Below, piece after piece: positions 1-9,857 of a DNA stretch of 64,000 bases. This DNA comes from Cloacimonetes bacterium UBA6097. Lineage in GTDB: Bacteria; Cloacimonadota; Cloacimonadia; Cloacimonadales; Cloacimonadaceae. Both the position numbers and the translations under genes were made by a program. The stretch is taken from positions 177,611 through 241,610 of the forward strand of contig DIWV01000007.1 of assembly GCA_002435865.1 (NCBI GenBank), read 5' to 3'. A model generated the notes under the pieces. It was not told where the DNA came from, ran no database searches, and saw only the letters and a list, made by a program, of their open reading frames with translations. Position 1 is the first letter of the stretch. Each line of letters begins with the position of its first letter.

Positions 1-498
1 CTTAACACTGGAGGGGGGCAATTGAATTATTCAATTCAAATAACTGATCCTCCTTTGAATATGGAGAGTCAGCGTACGGATAGATTTGTATCTCAAACAG
101 ATAGAAATATTACCTGGTTAACTTGCAGTTCTCAAAGTGGAACGATAGCAGCAGGAAATTCACACGTTTTAGATATTGGTTTTAATGCAGCAGGACTGCT
201 TCCTGGATTGCATAGTGCTGTTATTAATATTAGTTCCAACGATCCAGCTCACCCTATACTGACTGTAACAATTGATTTGAATGTAACTATATCAAGTCCA
301 GTTGCGCACATTTCCCGTAACGGCTACAATCTGCAGATTAGCTGGAATCCGGTACCTGGAGCAAATAATTACAAAATATACAGATGCTGTAGCTATGACG
401 GTGTTTATCAATTTATTGAATCAGTAACTCAAACCGTTTTTACTGAATCAAATGTACTTGATTGTGCCTTTTATAAAGTCATAGCAGTTTTTGAATAG
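1..498 (+). CDS. Secreted/surface protein, C-terminal fragment (5' truncated by window)
   Basis: The reading frame is open from base 1 with no stop upstream, so this is the C-terminal end of a gene that starts outside the window; the TTG at 22 is not a convincing start. The first residues read LNTGGGQLNYSI, followed by a WLTCSSQSGTI segment and a strand-rich stretch ending in SSNDPAHP. This pattern is typical of BACON- or Hydin-type Ig-like domains of exported proteins. The last 70 or so residues form a fibronectin III-like domain (ISWNPVPGANNYKIYR) that ends in FYKVIAVFE. There is no type A sorting motif. The same C-terminal domain type closes the next gene, so both proteins are probably exported cell-surface products. 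The exact function is unknown. Confidence 0.75.
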   Translation, partial: LNTGGGQLNYSIQITDPPLNMESQRTDRFVSQTDRNITWLTCSSQSGTIAAGNSHVLDIGFNAAGLLPGLHSAVINISSNDPAHPILTVTIDLNVTISSPVAHISRNGYNLQISWNPVPGANNYKIYRCCSYDGVYQFIESVTQTVFTESNVLDCAFYKVIAVFE

Positions 499-611
499 CT
501 GGTCACCAGGTTACTAACAGATTATTGGTTTAACGAATTTCACGGTTAATTAGGAATATTTTTTGCAGACAGCAGCTATTTGCTTTAAGAATTACTGAAT
601 AAGGATAAATT

Positions 612-3600
612 ATGAAAAACAAGTCATTGCTTTTGCTCTTTGTCATAGCAGTTATGGCATTACCACTCTTTGCTGTTGATGTTCGTACAGTAAAGCTTAA
701 TTCATTTGAACAAGCAACCAGATTGCTACGTGCAACGGATTCTGATTGCCTGATACATTATTCTCTTTCTGATTTAGAAGTGAGCACGATCAACACAAAG
801 GACATAAATTTTTCCACAGTTAATGTTACAGGTTATACAAGCTCCACAAGGTTTGGGGAACCAGAATTACCACTTTTAAGAAAACTGATTTATGTTCCAT
901 TTAATGCTCAGTTACATCTTTCTATAATAAATTCGCATTACATAGATTACTCAGCTAAGGAATTAGGAATTCAACATAAATTATTACCAGCCCAACCTAC
1001 GGTTTCCAAAAGTGATGACCCCGCAATGATTCCTTTTGAATATAACGCTAAGGCATATCAACAGGATAAATACAATGAAGTTCCAATAGCGAATATAAAA
1101 GAAATTGGAATTATGCGTGGTGTTCGTATCGTTGCTGTTGATTTCGAGCCGATTAAGTACAATCCTGTTAAGAATAGTTTCAGGATTTATGACGACGTCA
1201 AGGTTCAGATTGATTTTATCGGTGGTAACCTTGCTCTCAGCCGGGACATTCTGGAACGTACAGCATCTTATGAATTTAACAAACTTTATCAAAAAACTCT
1301 GTTCAACTGGCCTGAAAATGACAGAACATCTATTGTCCGCTATCCAACCAGGTATGTTATACTTGCTCCTTCAACATTTAATACTACTTTAGAATCCTTT
1401 TTCTCCTGGAAAAAGCAACAGGGATACGTTGTTACTCTTCAGAATATAGGTGCAGGTGCAGGAGAAGTAGCAAATACTACAACAGCAATAAAAGCTTATT
1501 TGCAGAACTTATGGGACACTGCTACCGGAGAAAATCCTGCCCCAACCTACCTGCTAATTGTAGGTGATACCGGTCAGGTTGTCGCAAATACCGGGGTAAC
1601 AGGAAGCCACCCGACAGATTTGACTTATGTCAGGTTGAATGGTACAGATTATGTACCTGAAATGTATTATGGAAGGTTTTCTGCTACAACTACCACTGAA
1701 TTACAGAATATAATTGATAAGACTCTATTATTTGAAAAAACAACTATGCCATCCACTGCTTACCTTGGAGAAACAGTTCTTATTGCGGGTGCAGATGCCA
1801 CTTATGCACCAACATATGGAAATGGACAAATTAATTATGGCAGTGTCACATATTTCAATGCTACTAACGGTATTACATCCCATAATTACCTGTATCCTGC
1901 ATCTGCCAGTAGTGATGCACAAATTATTGCTGATATTAATGGAGGTGTTGGTATAGCCAATTATACTGCTCATGGCAGTGAAACCGGATGGGCAGACCCG
2001 ACGTTTTCTAATACAACCGTTGCTTCAATGACCAACACAAATGAATATCCCCTGATGATTGGCAACTGCTGTTTAACTAATAAGTTTGACTATGCGTCTT
2101 GTTTCGGAGAAACTTTAATACGAGCACAAAATAAGGGCGCGGTAGCATATATCGGAGGAACAAATAATACTTACTGGGATGAAGATTACTGGTGGGGCGT
2201 TGGAGCAAAAGGTACTCCTGATGGAAATGCACCCGCTTATAATGTATCAACCTTAGGTGTTTATGATGGACTTTTTCACACTCATGGTGAAGCTGTCGGT
2301 AATTGGTGCCAGACAACCGGAGACATGATTTACATGGGTAATCTGGCAGTAACCCAGGGAGCAAGTTCAAGAATAAATTATTACTGGGAGATATACTCCA
2401 TAATGGGTGATCCATCCCTCTATCCTTATGTGGGGATTCCTACAGTACACAATGTGACCTATCCTTACGAATTACTGATTGGAGCAACTTCTATTACAAT
2501 AAATGCAATACCTCAGTCACGTGTAGCAATCACACAAAACGGAGTATTACATGGAACAGGAATTGTAGGCACATCAGGTTCATTAACTCTAACCATAACT
2601 CCCTTCAGTTCTGTCGGAACTGCTGATATAGTAGTAACAAGTCAAAACAAGAAGACATACATCAGCACTATAGACATCATTCCAAACTCTGGTCCTTATA
2701 TAGCCATGGATAGCTGGAGTTATACGGACAGCAACAACAATATACCGGAGTATGGTGAAACGGGTTATATCAATGCTACATTTAAAAATGTAGGCTCCGT
2801 AACAGCAACCGGTATTAACTGCACATTATCCACTGCCAGCTCAGGCATTATTATTAGTGATAATATTGAGACAATTGCCAGTTTAGCAGCAGGGGCAACT
2901 ACGATTATAAATAATGCGTTTTCTTTTACCGTTGCTAATAATGTTTCAGACCAGGCAGAAGCAAACTTTGATCTGGCAATGGTTAGCAGCCCTGATACAT
3001 GGGACAGTCAGTTTAATCTTACTGTAAATGCACCTGCATTACTATTTGGAAATCTCTCTATTTCAGACCCGACCGGAAATAACAATGGAATGCTTGATCC
3101 GGGCGAAACAGTGGATATTTCAATTGCTTTGCAGAACACAGGTCATGCTGCATCTGCAGCAGGCAGCGCTACATTAATCTGCACTACACCAGGAATAACT
3201 TTGAATGAATGGGCAGACTCATATTCTGAAATTACAGCCGGCGGGAATACCAGCCTTACTTTTAATCTGACAGCTTCAGCAGGTATGACAATAGGTGATA
3301 TTGCAATTTTAGAATTTGCTGCTAATGCAGGCGCATATATTGCAGATAAAACAGAAAACGTGACAGTAGGCATTATTTTAGAAGACTTTGAAACTGGCAA
3401 TTTTAATGACTTCCCCTGGTCATTTGCCGGCAATGCAAACTGGTCAATTGATAATACTAATGTTAATAGTGGAACTTATTCTGCTAAAAGTGGTACAATT
3501 ACTCACAATCAGACTTCTACAATGCAAACTATACGTGTTTTAACTGCAAGTGGAAATATTTCTTTCTGGTACAAGGTTTCTTCTGAATCTGGTTATGATT

Positions 3601-6600
3601 ATCTTAGATTCTATGTAGATGGAACTCTTAAAAATTCCTGGTCAGGTGAGGTAAACTGGACTCAAGCTACATATAATCTCTCAGCAGGAACAAGAACTCT
3701 TACCTGGACTTATTACAAAGATAGTTCTGAAGACAATGGTTCAGATTGTGCATGGATTGATGATATAATATTCCCTGCTTCCACAGCTCCAAGCATTTAT
3801 AATCCACCCCAGAACTTTACTGCAGTTTCCGGTAATGGTTTTGTAAATCTAAACTGGCAAGCTCCTGCTTCGGGTACTCCCACCGGATATAAGATTTTTA
3901 AAAACAGCACTTTGTTAACGACTGTTACCGTTCTTAATTATAGCGATACTGATGTTACTAATGGTGTAACTTACAGTTATTACCTTAAGGCTGTGTACAG
4001 CGGCGGAGAGTCTGATCCTACCAATATTGTAAATGCAACTCCCGACGTTAATACCATAATAACAATCGGTTCCGGCACTACAACAAGCCAGGGGCTTCCC
4101 ATCGAACCATATTATGGATACACTTATTCACAATCAATATACCTTCAAACTGATATAAATTTCGAAGGTAGTATCGGTAAGATTAGCTGGTATTATAACG
4201 GCAACAGTGCCTGGACAGATGCAATTAAGATTTATCTGGGACATACAACCCTAACCTCTTTTGCCAGTACATCCAGTTGGTTACCTTTATCTGGACTTAC
4301 TATGGTTTACGATGGAAATCTGGCAACATCAACTACTGCCGGCTGGATTGAACTGACGTTAGACACTCCCTTTGATTATAACAATGCTCAAAACCTGGTC
4401 ATTGCCGTAGAAGAGAATACATCCGGTTATCATTCGGGTTCAGATGAATTTTATTGTTCAACTGTTACAGGAAACAGGAGCATCCTTTTCTACAGTGACA
4501 GCATAGATCCAGATCCAGCATCACCGCCTACGACAGATTCATATCTTTATACAAGGACATCTATACCGAATGCAAAGCTGAATCTAACAGCAGTTCAAAC
4601 AGATCCGGTTTTTGATTTAACACCTGCAAGCATAGACTTTGGTAATGTGTTTATCGGGAATTCTCCTTCCCATAGTTTTACCTTATCCAATATTGGCGGA
4701 GGGACATTAACAGGGCAAATTACTACTCCAAACGGTTATGCTGTTTTTGTTGCCAGAAACGGAATAGGTAAAGAGACCGCAAGATCATCTTCGGGTATCA
4801 GAAATGTACTTGGATATTCTTTAACTATGGGGCAAAGCCAGGAATACTCACTTGTCCTTTCTCCGACTGCAGTTCAATCCTATAATGGTAATGTTGTCAT
4901 CACAAGTAATGATGCAACAAATCCAAGTATAAACCTGGCTGTAACAGGAACAGGTGTAACTCCGGTCTTTAATGCACCTGCTTCTTTAACCGCTGCAGCA
5001 TCGCATGCGGCAGTAAACTTAACCTGGACACCTCCAACCGGAAGTTCAGGAACATTGTCCGGATACAAAGTCTATCGTAATGATGTTCTTATAACACCAA
5101 CCCCAATTACTACTTCATATTTTAATAATACGGGTCTGACCAACGGAACAACGTATCAATATTATGTAAAAGCAGTTTACTCCTCTCCTTCAGGCGAATC
5201 AGCAAACTCGAATACAGTAAATGCAATACCTCTTGCTTTACCCCCACAAAACCTTATGGGCAATAGTAATAATGCATCAGTTACATTAATATGGATGCCT
5301 CCTGTTGCAGGCACACCAGCATTTTATGTTGTATTGCGTAATAATTTACCCTTTAAAACTTTAACAGAGACTACATGCATTGATAGCAGCGTTCTTATCG
5401 GCGCAACATATAATTATAATGTTAAAGCAATGTATTCGAATCCATATGCTCAATCCGCATTATCCAATACAGCTACAGTCACACCCAATGTGAGCATTAC
5501 TCAGACAATTGCAGAAGGCACTCAAACAGGACAGGGATTACCAATGGAGCCTTATCAGCGCTACACATACTCACAATCAATATATCTTCAGAGTGAAATC
5601 AACCAGGCAAACAAGGCCATAAACAGGTTATATTGGTATTATGGCGGGGGGACTGAATTCACAGACGCAATTAAGATATATATGGGGCACACTGACCTTT
5701 TGGCATATCCTTCAAACAGCAGCTGGATTCCTCTCAGTAACCTGACACTGGTTTATGATGGCAATCTTACAACCACTCCCACGCCCGATTGGATTGAAAT
5801 CCTTTTAAATTATCCTTTTGCTTATAACAATAGCCAAAATCTTGTTATTGCAGTTGATGACAATACCGGGACAAGATATACTGATACAGATGAATTCTTC
5901 TGCCAGGAAGTCGGAGCAGACAGAAGCCTTGTATTTTACAGCTTGTTTACAAATACAGACCCTGCTTCACCTCCGACAACAGGTACTAATCTTTATGCCA
6001 GAACTACTGTTCCAAATCTAAAACTGAACATGATTAGTGCAGCTCCACCTTTAGTTAGTATTACTCCTTCTTCTTTATACTTTAGTCCGGTTATTCTGGG
6101 CAATACATCAAACCAGGTATTGACTATCCGGAACATATCAGATCAGGCATTAACAGGAATTATATCAACTCCTGCCGGGTATACTGCTTCTCTAGATACC
6201 AGAGAGAATGATAGCAGAAATTCACTTGGATTCAGTCTGTCCATTGGACAATCTAAACAATACAATATTACCTTTGCTCCTGAAGCAGCTCAGGATTATA
6301 ACGGTACTATTTCTGTTATCTGTAATGACATTTTAAATTCGACCTATAATGTTAGTATAACAGGTTCAGGTTATGTGCCACCCTCTGCCCTGTTAAATTT
6401 AACTGAACTTGAGCTTTCTCTAAGTTCAGAAGAAACTCAATCATTGGGCTTTACCATATGCAATACCGGTAGTCAGGACTTGTTATTTAATCTTGAGCTT
6501 GATGGTTTTCCTGCTTGGCTAAGTTGTTTACCAGTGAGTGGTACAGTTCAGAACAGTGTCTGCTTCCCTGTAAGTGTTGATTTTGACGCGGTAGGTATGG

Positions 6601-7538
6601 ATACGGGAACATATTATACAACAATTATCGTCAACAGCAATGATCCGGATTTTCCTGTGCAGGAAATAGAAGTTACCCTGAATGTTTACAGAGTAAACCA
6701 TGCTCCGACAATTAATCTGCCTGATTCATTTTCTTTTAATAAAAATGAATCTTTAATCCGTAACTTTGAACCATATATCAACGATTCTGATGGCGACCCT
6801 ATATTCTTATCCTACTTACCAAGCAGAAATGTGAACGTATCGGTTGATAATCATGAGGTTACATTTACAGCTACGCCAAACTGGTATGGCAGCCAGGTTT
6901 ATACATTTACAGTTGATGACGGACAGGCAACAGCCAGTGACTCTGTATCAGTTATCGTGTTGCCGACAGATATTCCGACCTGGTTACCGGTAATCTATCC
7001 CAACAATCCTGCTACTGTTTATGGTGTTATCACAATCGATGGAATTCCTGTTACTAATGACGATGTCATTTCTGCTTTTGCAGGAGATGAATGCAGGGGA
7101 ACAGGATCTATTGTTATTGATAATGGTCAGTCTTACACAACGATGTTGGTTAATCTCAACACCTCAGGTGAAGGTGTGATATTTAAAGTTTATGATGAAA
7201 GTGCTGATATTGTCTATTCTACTCAAACTCCTCTAAATATGGCATATGGTCAGGTATTCGGTGAGATTACACCACATCCCATCAGCTTCAGTTCTCTTGT
7301 ATTTATTGAAGCACCTGTAGTTACAATCCACAAAGTGACAGAAGGAATAAGGCTTAGCTGGGATGCTGTTCCAGTTGCAACTCAGTATTATGTTTACAGT
7401 TCAGTTAGTTACGATTCCGGATTTACCCAGATTGCAGTTGTTACAGCAACTGAGTTTATCGATACAAGCCTTGCTCCTGCCTGTTTCTATAAAGTTGTTG
7501 CCTCAGATGGTATAACATTGAGGGGAGGTGCAAAATGA
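612..7538 (+). CDS. Gingipain-like C25 family cysteine peptidase, giant multidomain secreted protein
   Basis: 2308 residues starting with a clear signal peptide (MKNKSLLLLFVIAVMALPLFA). Residues about 80-240 resemble the C25 propeptide. The peptidase domain spans about 250-620: the His of NYTAHGSETGWADP is residue 454 and the Cys pair of GNCCLTNKF is 486-487. C487 aligns best with the gingipain nucleophile, 33 residues after the His as in RgpB. Downstream are CARDB/Ig-like domains, an FN3 domain, two copies of a module of about 180 residues with LP(I/M)EP...YTYSQSI (nt 4056-4599 and 5497-6040), Hydin-like domains, a cadherin-like domain (nt about 6700-6960) and a final FN3 ending in FYKVVAS. 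No type A sorting tail is visible. AAGGATAAATT precedes the ATG. It is probably an exported endopeptidase, co-transcribed with the overlapping carboxypeptidase. Confidence 0.85.
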   Translation: MKNKSLLLLFVIAVMALPLFAVDVRTVKLNSFEQATRLLRATDSDCLIHYSLSDLEVSTINTKDINFSTVNVTGYTSSTRFGEPELPLLRKLIYVPFNAQLHLSIINSHYIDYSAKELGIQHKLLPAQPTVSKSDDPAMIPFEYNAKAYQQDKYNEVPIANIKEIGIMRGVRIVAVDFEPIKYNPVKNSFRIYDDVKVQIDFIGGNLALSRDILERTASYEFNKLYQKTLFNWPENDRTSIVRYPTRYVILAPSTFNTTLESFFSWKKQQGYVVTLQNIGAGAGEVANTTTAIKAYLQNLWDTATGENPAPTYLLIVGDTGQVVANTGVTGSHPTDLTYVRLNGTDYVPEMYYGRFSATTTTELQNIIDKTLLFEKTTMPSTAYLGETVLIAGADATYAPTYGNGQINYGSVTYFNATNGITSHNYLYPASASSDAQIIADINGGVGIANYTAHGSETGWADPTFSNTTVASMTNTNEYPLMIGNCCLTNKFDYASCFGETLIRAQNKGAVAYIGGTNNTYWDEDYWWGVGAKGTPDGNAPAYNVSTLGVYDGLFHTHGEAVGNWCQTTGDMIYMGNLAVTQGASSRINYYWEIYSIMGDPSLYPYVGIPTVHNVTYPYELLIGATSITINAIPQSRVAITQNGVLHGTGIVGTSGSLTLTITPFSSVGTADIVVTSQNKKTYISTIDIIPNSGPYIAMDSWSYTDSNNNIPEYGETGYINATFKNVGSVTATGINCTLSTASSGIIISDNIETIASLAAGATTIINNAFSFTVANNVSDQAEANFDLAMVSSPDTWDSQFNLTVNAPALLFGNLSISDPTGNNNGMLDPGETVDISIALQNTGHAASAAGSATLICTTPGITLNEWADSYSEITAGGNTSLTFNLTASAGMTIGDIAILEFAANAGAYIADKTENVTVGIILEDFETGNFNDFPWSFAGNANWSIDNTNVNSGTYSAKSGTITHNQTSTMQTIRVLTASGNISFWYKVSSESGYDYLRFYVDGTLKNSWSGEVNWTQATYNLSAGTRTLTWTYYKDSSEDNGSDCAWIDDIIFPASTAPSIYNPPQNFTAVSGNGFVNLNWQAPASGTPTGYKIFKNSTLLTTVTVLNYSDTDVTNGVTYSYYLKAVYSGGESDPTNIVNATPDVNTIITIGSGTTTSQGLPIEPYYGYTYSQSIYLQTDINFEGSIGKISWYYNGNSAWTDAIKIYLGHTTLTSFASTSSWLPLSGLTMVYDGNLATSTTAGWIELTLDTPFDYNNAQNLVIAVEENTSGYHSGSDEFYCSTVTGNRSILFYSDSIDPDPASPPTTDSYLYTRTSIPNAKLNLTAVQTDPVFDLTPASIDFGNVFIGNSPSHSFTLSNIGGGTLTGQITTPNGYAVFVARNGIGKETARSSSGIRNVLGYSLTMGQSQEYSLVLSPTAVQSYNGNVVITSNDATNPSINLAVTGTGVTPVFNAPASLTAAASHAAVNLTWTPPTGSSGTLSGYKVYRNDVLITPTPITTSYFNNTGLTNGTTYQYYVKAVYSSPSGESANSNTVNAIPLALPPQNLMGNSNNASVTLIWMPPVAGTPAFYVVLRNNLPFKTLTETTCIDSSVLIGATYNYNVKAMYSNPYAQSALSNTATVTPNVSITQTIAEGTQTGQGLPMEPYQRYTYSQSIYLQSEINQANKAINRLYWYYGGGTEFTDAIKIYMGHTDLLAYPSNSSWIPLSNLTLVYDGNLTTTPTPDWIEILLNYPFAYNNSQNLVIAVDDNTGTRYTDTDEFFCQEVGADRSLVFYSLFTNTDPASPPTTGTNLYARTTVPNLKLNMISAAPPLVSITPSSLYFSPVILGNTSNQVLTIRNISDQALTGIISTPAGYTASLDTRENDSRNSLGFSLSIGQSKQYNITFAPEAAQDYNGTISVICNDILNSTYNVSITGSGYVPPSALLNLTELELSLSSEETQSLGFTICNTGSQDLLFNLELDGFPAWLSCLPVSGTVQNSVCFPVSVDFDAVGMDTGTYYTTIIVNSNDPDFPVQEIEVTLNVYRVNHAPTINLPDSFSFNKNESLIRNFEPYINDSDGDPIFLSYLPSRNVNVSVDNHEVTFTATPNWYGSQVYTFTVDDGQATASDSVSVIVLPTDIPTWLPVIYPNNPATVYGVITIDGIPVTNDDVISAFAGDECRGTGSIVIDNGQSYTTMLVNLNTSGEGVIFKVYDESADIVYSTQTPLNMAYGQVFGEITPHPISFSSLVFIEAPVVTIHKVTEGIRLSWDAVPVATQYYVYSSVSYDSGFTQIAVVTATEFIDTSLAPACFYKVVASDGITLRGGAK

Positions 7539-9415
7539 GAAAAGTTATATTACTAACCTTGCTTATAAGTTTGCTTGCCACCGTTCTCTTTGCCCTGCCT
7601 AAAAACTGGACACAGTATTATTTTAAATTCAAAATAGATAACATGTCTGAGCTTAAAGATCTAACTCAGGTTGTATCAATTGCTAAGGTTACGGGTAATA
7701 CAGTCTGGGCTTTTGCCAATGATGATGAATGGGCTGCTTTCCAGAGATTGGGATATACTGCAGAAATTCTGCCCAATCCCGGTGATGTTGTCAATCCTGA
7801 TATGAGGGACGCAGGGCAGCAGACCCGTCTTTGGGATTCCTATCCCACTTATTCTGCTTATGTGGCTCAGATGTATGCCTTTGCAACGAATTATCCCAAT
7901 CTGTGCCAGATTATAGATGCAGGAACAACTGTTGGTGGCAGGAAAATCCTCTTTGCCAGAATCTCGGACAATATATCCCAGCATGAAGCAGAACCGGAAG
8001 TATTGTATTCTTCGACCATGCATGGAGATGAAACCACGGGTTATGTCCTGATGCTCCGCCTGATTGATTATCTGCTGAGTAACTATACAACGGATACCAG
8101 GGTACAGAATATGGTCAACAACCTGGAAATCTGGATAAATCCCAATGCCAATCCGGACGGAACCTATTACACAAGTGACAACTCAGTTACCGGTGCCAGG
8201 CGTTATAATTTGAATGGTTATGACCTTAACCGTAATTTCCCTGATCCATGGGTAACAAATCCATATCCTATCCAGCCGGAAACTACAATCATGACGAATC
8301 TTGGCAATGCTCATCATTTTGTGCTTTCTGCCAATTTTCATGGTGGAGTTGAGGTTGTGAACTATCCCTGGGATGGAATATACACTTTACACCCTGACAA
8401 TAACTGGTTTGTTAATATCAGCAGGGCATATGTAGATTCAGTACAAGCAGTCGCACCCTCAAACTATATGGATTACCTTAATAACGGAATAACCAATGGA
8501 GCAGCCTGGTATGTAATTACCGGTGGCAGGCAGGACTGGCACATATATTTCAGACATGGCAGGGAAGTTACAATTGAGCTATCTAATGCATATATACTTC
8601 CCGCAGCAGAGCTTCCTGCTCATTGGAACTATAATTACAATTCTCTGCTGGGCTATCTGGAGAACGCCCTTTATGGTTTGCAGGGAATAGTAACTAATGG
8701 TTCCGGCACTCCTCTGGATGCAGCAATCAAGATTGTGGGAATAGATGATGCTATAAACTGTGCTGTAACAGATCCTGCGAACGGTGATTATATCAGGATG
8801 TTGCTGCCGGGAACTTATACTGTTGAAGTTAGTTCTGCAGGATATCCGACCCGCACTTTTAATAATGTAGTCATTACAGCCGGACAAAAAACAACTTTAA
8901 ATGTAGTTCTGGGTCAGATTACCCAGGATATTCCTCTTACAACCGGCTGGAATTTAATCAGTTTAAATGTAGTGCCAACTAATCTGTCTGTTTCAAGTGT
9001 GTTTTCCGGCATATCAGCAAACCTGCTGCAGGTAAAAGATACTTACTCATCTTACTCGCCAGTTATGGCTGCACATTTCAATACCTTAAGCAATCTATAC
9101 ACCGGCAATGGCTATTGGGTAAATGTAGACAGCGGTACAACCCTGAGTGTCACAGGACAGGCTATTGACCCGGTTTTAACTGATATAAATCTGAATCCCG
9201 GCTGGAACCTGGTGGCGTATTATCCTGGTACTGCAATTGCAACAGCAACAGCATTAAGTTCTGTTTCAACCTATCTGCAGGAAGTGCGCAGCCAGACTCA
9301 ATATTACATTCCGGGTGATGGAAACAGCACTTTAACTCAGCTTGCACCTAACAAGGGCTATTGGATAAAAGTATCGCAAGCCTGCACCCTTACCTATCCC
9401 GCAGCAGCAAGATAA
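7535..9415 (+). CDS. Secreted M14 family zinc carboxypeptidase with regulatory-like and GWNLI domains
   Basis: The ATG overlaps the stop of the C25 gene (ATGA), implying translational coupling. A signal peptide (LLTLLISLLATVLFALP) leads 626 residues. The M14 active site is complete: HGDE supplies zinc ligands H163 and E166, NFHGG gives H269, and REVTIELSN gives the catalytic-type Glu 348; NPNANPDG and LNRNFPDPW lie between. After about residue 375 comes a carboxypeptidase-regulatory-like beta domain (GIVTNGSGTPLDAAIKI), then two diverged copies of a domain starting GWNLISL and GWNLVAY and ending GYWVNV and GYWIKV. No T9SS type A tail is present. It should remove C-terminal residues from peptides outside the cell, complementing the endopeptidase before it. 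The family call is firm; the substrate is unknown. Confidence 0.9.
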   Translation: MRKVILLTLLISLLATVLFALPKNWTQYYFKFKIDNMSELKDLTQVVSIAKVTGNTVWAFANDDEWAAFQRLGYTAEILPNPGDVVNPDMRDAGQQTRLWDSYPTYSAYVAQMYAFATNYPNLCQIIDAGTTVGGRKILFARISDNISQHEAEPEVLYSSTMHGDETTGYVLMLRLIDYLLSNYTTDTRVQNMVNNLEIWINPNANPDGTYYTSDNSVTGARRYNLNGYDLNRNFPDPWVTNPYPIQPETTIMTNLGNAHHFVLSANFHGGVEVVNYPWDGIYTLHPDNNWFVNISRAYVDSVQAVAPSNYMDYLNNGITNGAAWYVITGGRQDWHIYFRHGREVTIELSNAYILPAAELPAHWNYNYNSLLGYLENALYGLQGIVTNGSGTPLDAAIKIVGIDDAINCAVTDPANGDYIRMLLPGTYTVEVSSAGYPTRTFNNVVITAGQKTTLNVVLGQITQDIPLTTGWNLISLNVVPTNLSVSSVFSGISANLLQVKDTYSSYSPVMAAHFNTLSNLYTGNGYWVNVDSGTTLSVTGQAIDPVLTDINLNPGWNLVAYYPGTAIATATALSSVSTYLQEVRSQTQYYIPGDGNSTLTQLAPNKGYWIKVSQACTLTYPAAAR

Positions 9416-9449
9416 CCTTGGATAGATAACCGGCAAAACCTAATTTATG

Positions 9450-9498
9450 TCATTCCTGAGGTACGCGGGTCTCTCCCGTCGAAGGACGGGACAGGAAT
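9450..9498. repeat. REP-like nested palindrome (CATTCCTG ... CAGGAAT)
   Basis: The outer arms CATTCCTG (9450-9457) and CAGGAAT (9492-9498) flank a perfect inner hairpin CCCGTC-GAAG-GACGGG (9475-9490). It belongs to the loose GTCATTCC-type intergenic repeat seen again at 9534-9553 and around 10503-10570. Confidence 0.5.
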
Positions 9499-9533
9499 CT
9501 TACTCAGGCAAGATGCCTAAGCTACATCCCGTC

Positions 9534-9553
9534 ATTCCCGCGCAGGCGGGAAT
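9534..9553. repeat. Short perfect palindrome ATTCCCGC-N4-GCGGGAAT
   Basis: An 8-bp perfect stem with a 4-nt loop. The core matches the ATTCCC-N8-GGGAAT layout known from Neisseria dRS3 repeats and similar intergenic repeats of other bacteria. The related GCGCAGGAATGAC wording recurs near 10516-10530. Confidence 0.6.
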
Positions 9554-9570
9554 CCAGTTCCTTTAAATAA

Positions 9571-9600
9571 AAAGCACGGGCAATATTGTCCGTGCTTTTC
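9571..9600 (+). terminator. Rho-independent terminator after the protease pair
   Basis: AAAGCACGG (9571-9579) pairs with CCGTGCTTT (9590-9598) and runs into a T-rich tract. It lies 155 nt after the carboxypeptidase stop and is the only terminator-like hairpin between it and the next gene. Confidence 0.6.
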
Positions 9601-9607
9601 TTATTTA

Positions 9608-9699
9608 TAGTGCAGCATTCCAATGCTGCATAAAGGTATTTTCGCAGGATTGGAATCCTACGCTACTTTAAAATCAACAGCTTCTTCGTTTCCTGATGC
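9608..9699 (+). repeat. 92-bp direct repeat, copy 1
   Basis: Identical to copy 2 (9707-9798) at 90 of 92 positions. It contains two hairpins: GCAGCATT-CC-AATGCTGC and AGGATT-GG-AATCCT. Confidence 0.85.
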
Positions 9700-9706
9700 T
9701 AAACGG

Positions 9707-9798
9707 TAGTGCAGCATTCCATTGCTGCATAAAGGTATTTTCGCAGGATTTGAATCCTACGCTACTTTAAAATCAACAGCTTCTTCGTTTCCTGATGC
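9707..9798 (+). repeat. 92-bp direct repeat, copy 2
   Basis: Starts 99 bp after copy 1. One of the two differences puts a mismatch in the first hairpin stem; the second falls in the loop of the second hairpin, leaving its 6-bp stem intact. Confidence 0.85.
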
Positions 9799-9857
9799 GC
9801 ATTGCCTGTAACTTTCTTCTTTAAATGCTCTTTTTTATACCTTAATTGCATGTGTTA

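Noticed and set aside
612..9415. Frameshift splitting one large protease into two genes
   Set aside because: The second gene begins with its own signal peptide and a complete M14 domain, so the ATGA overlap is a normal operon junction.
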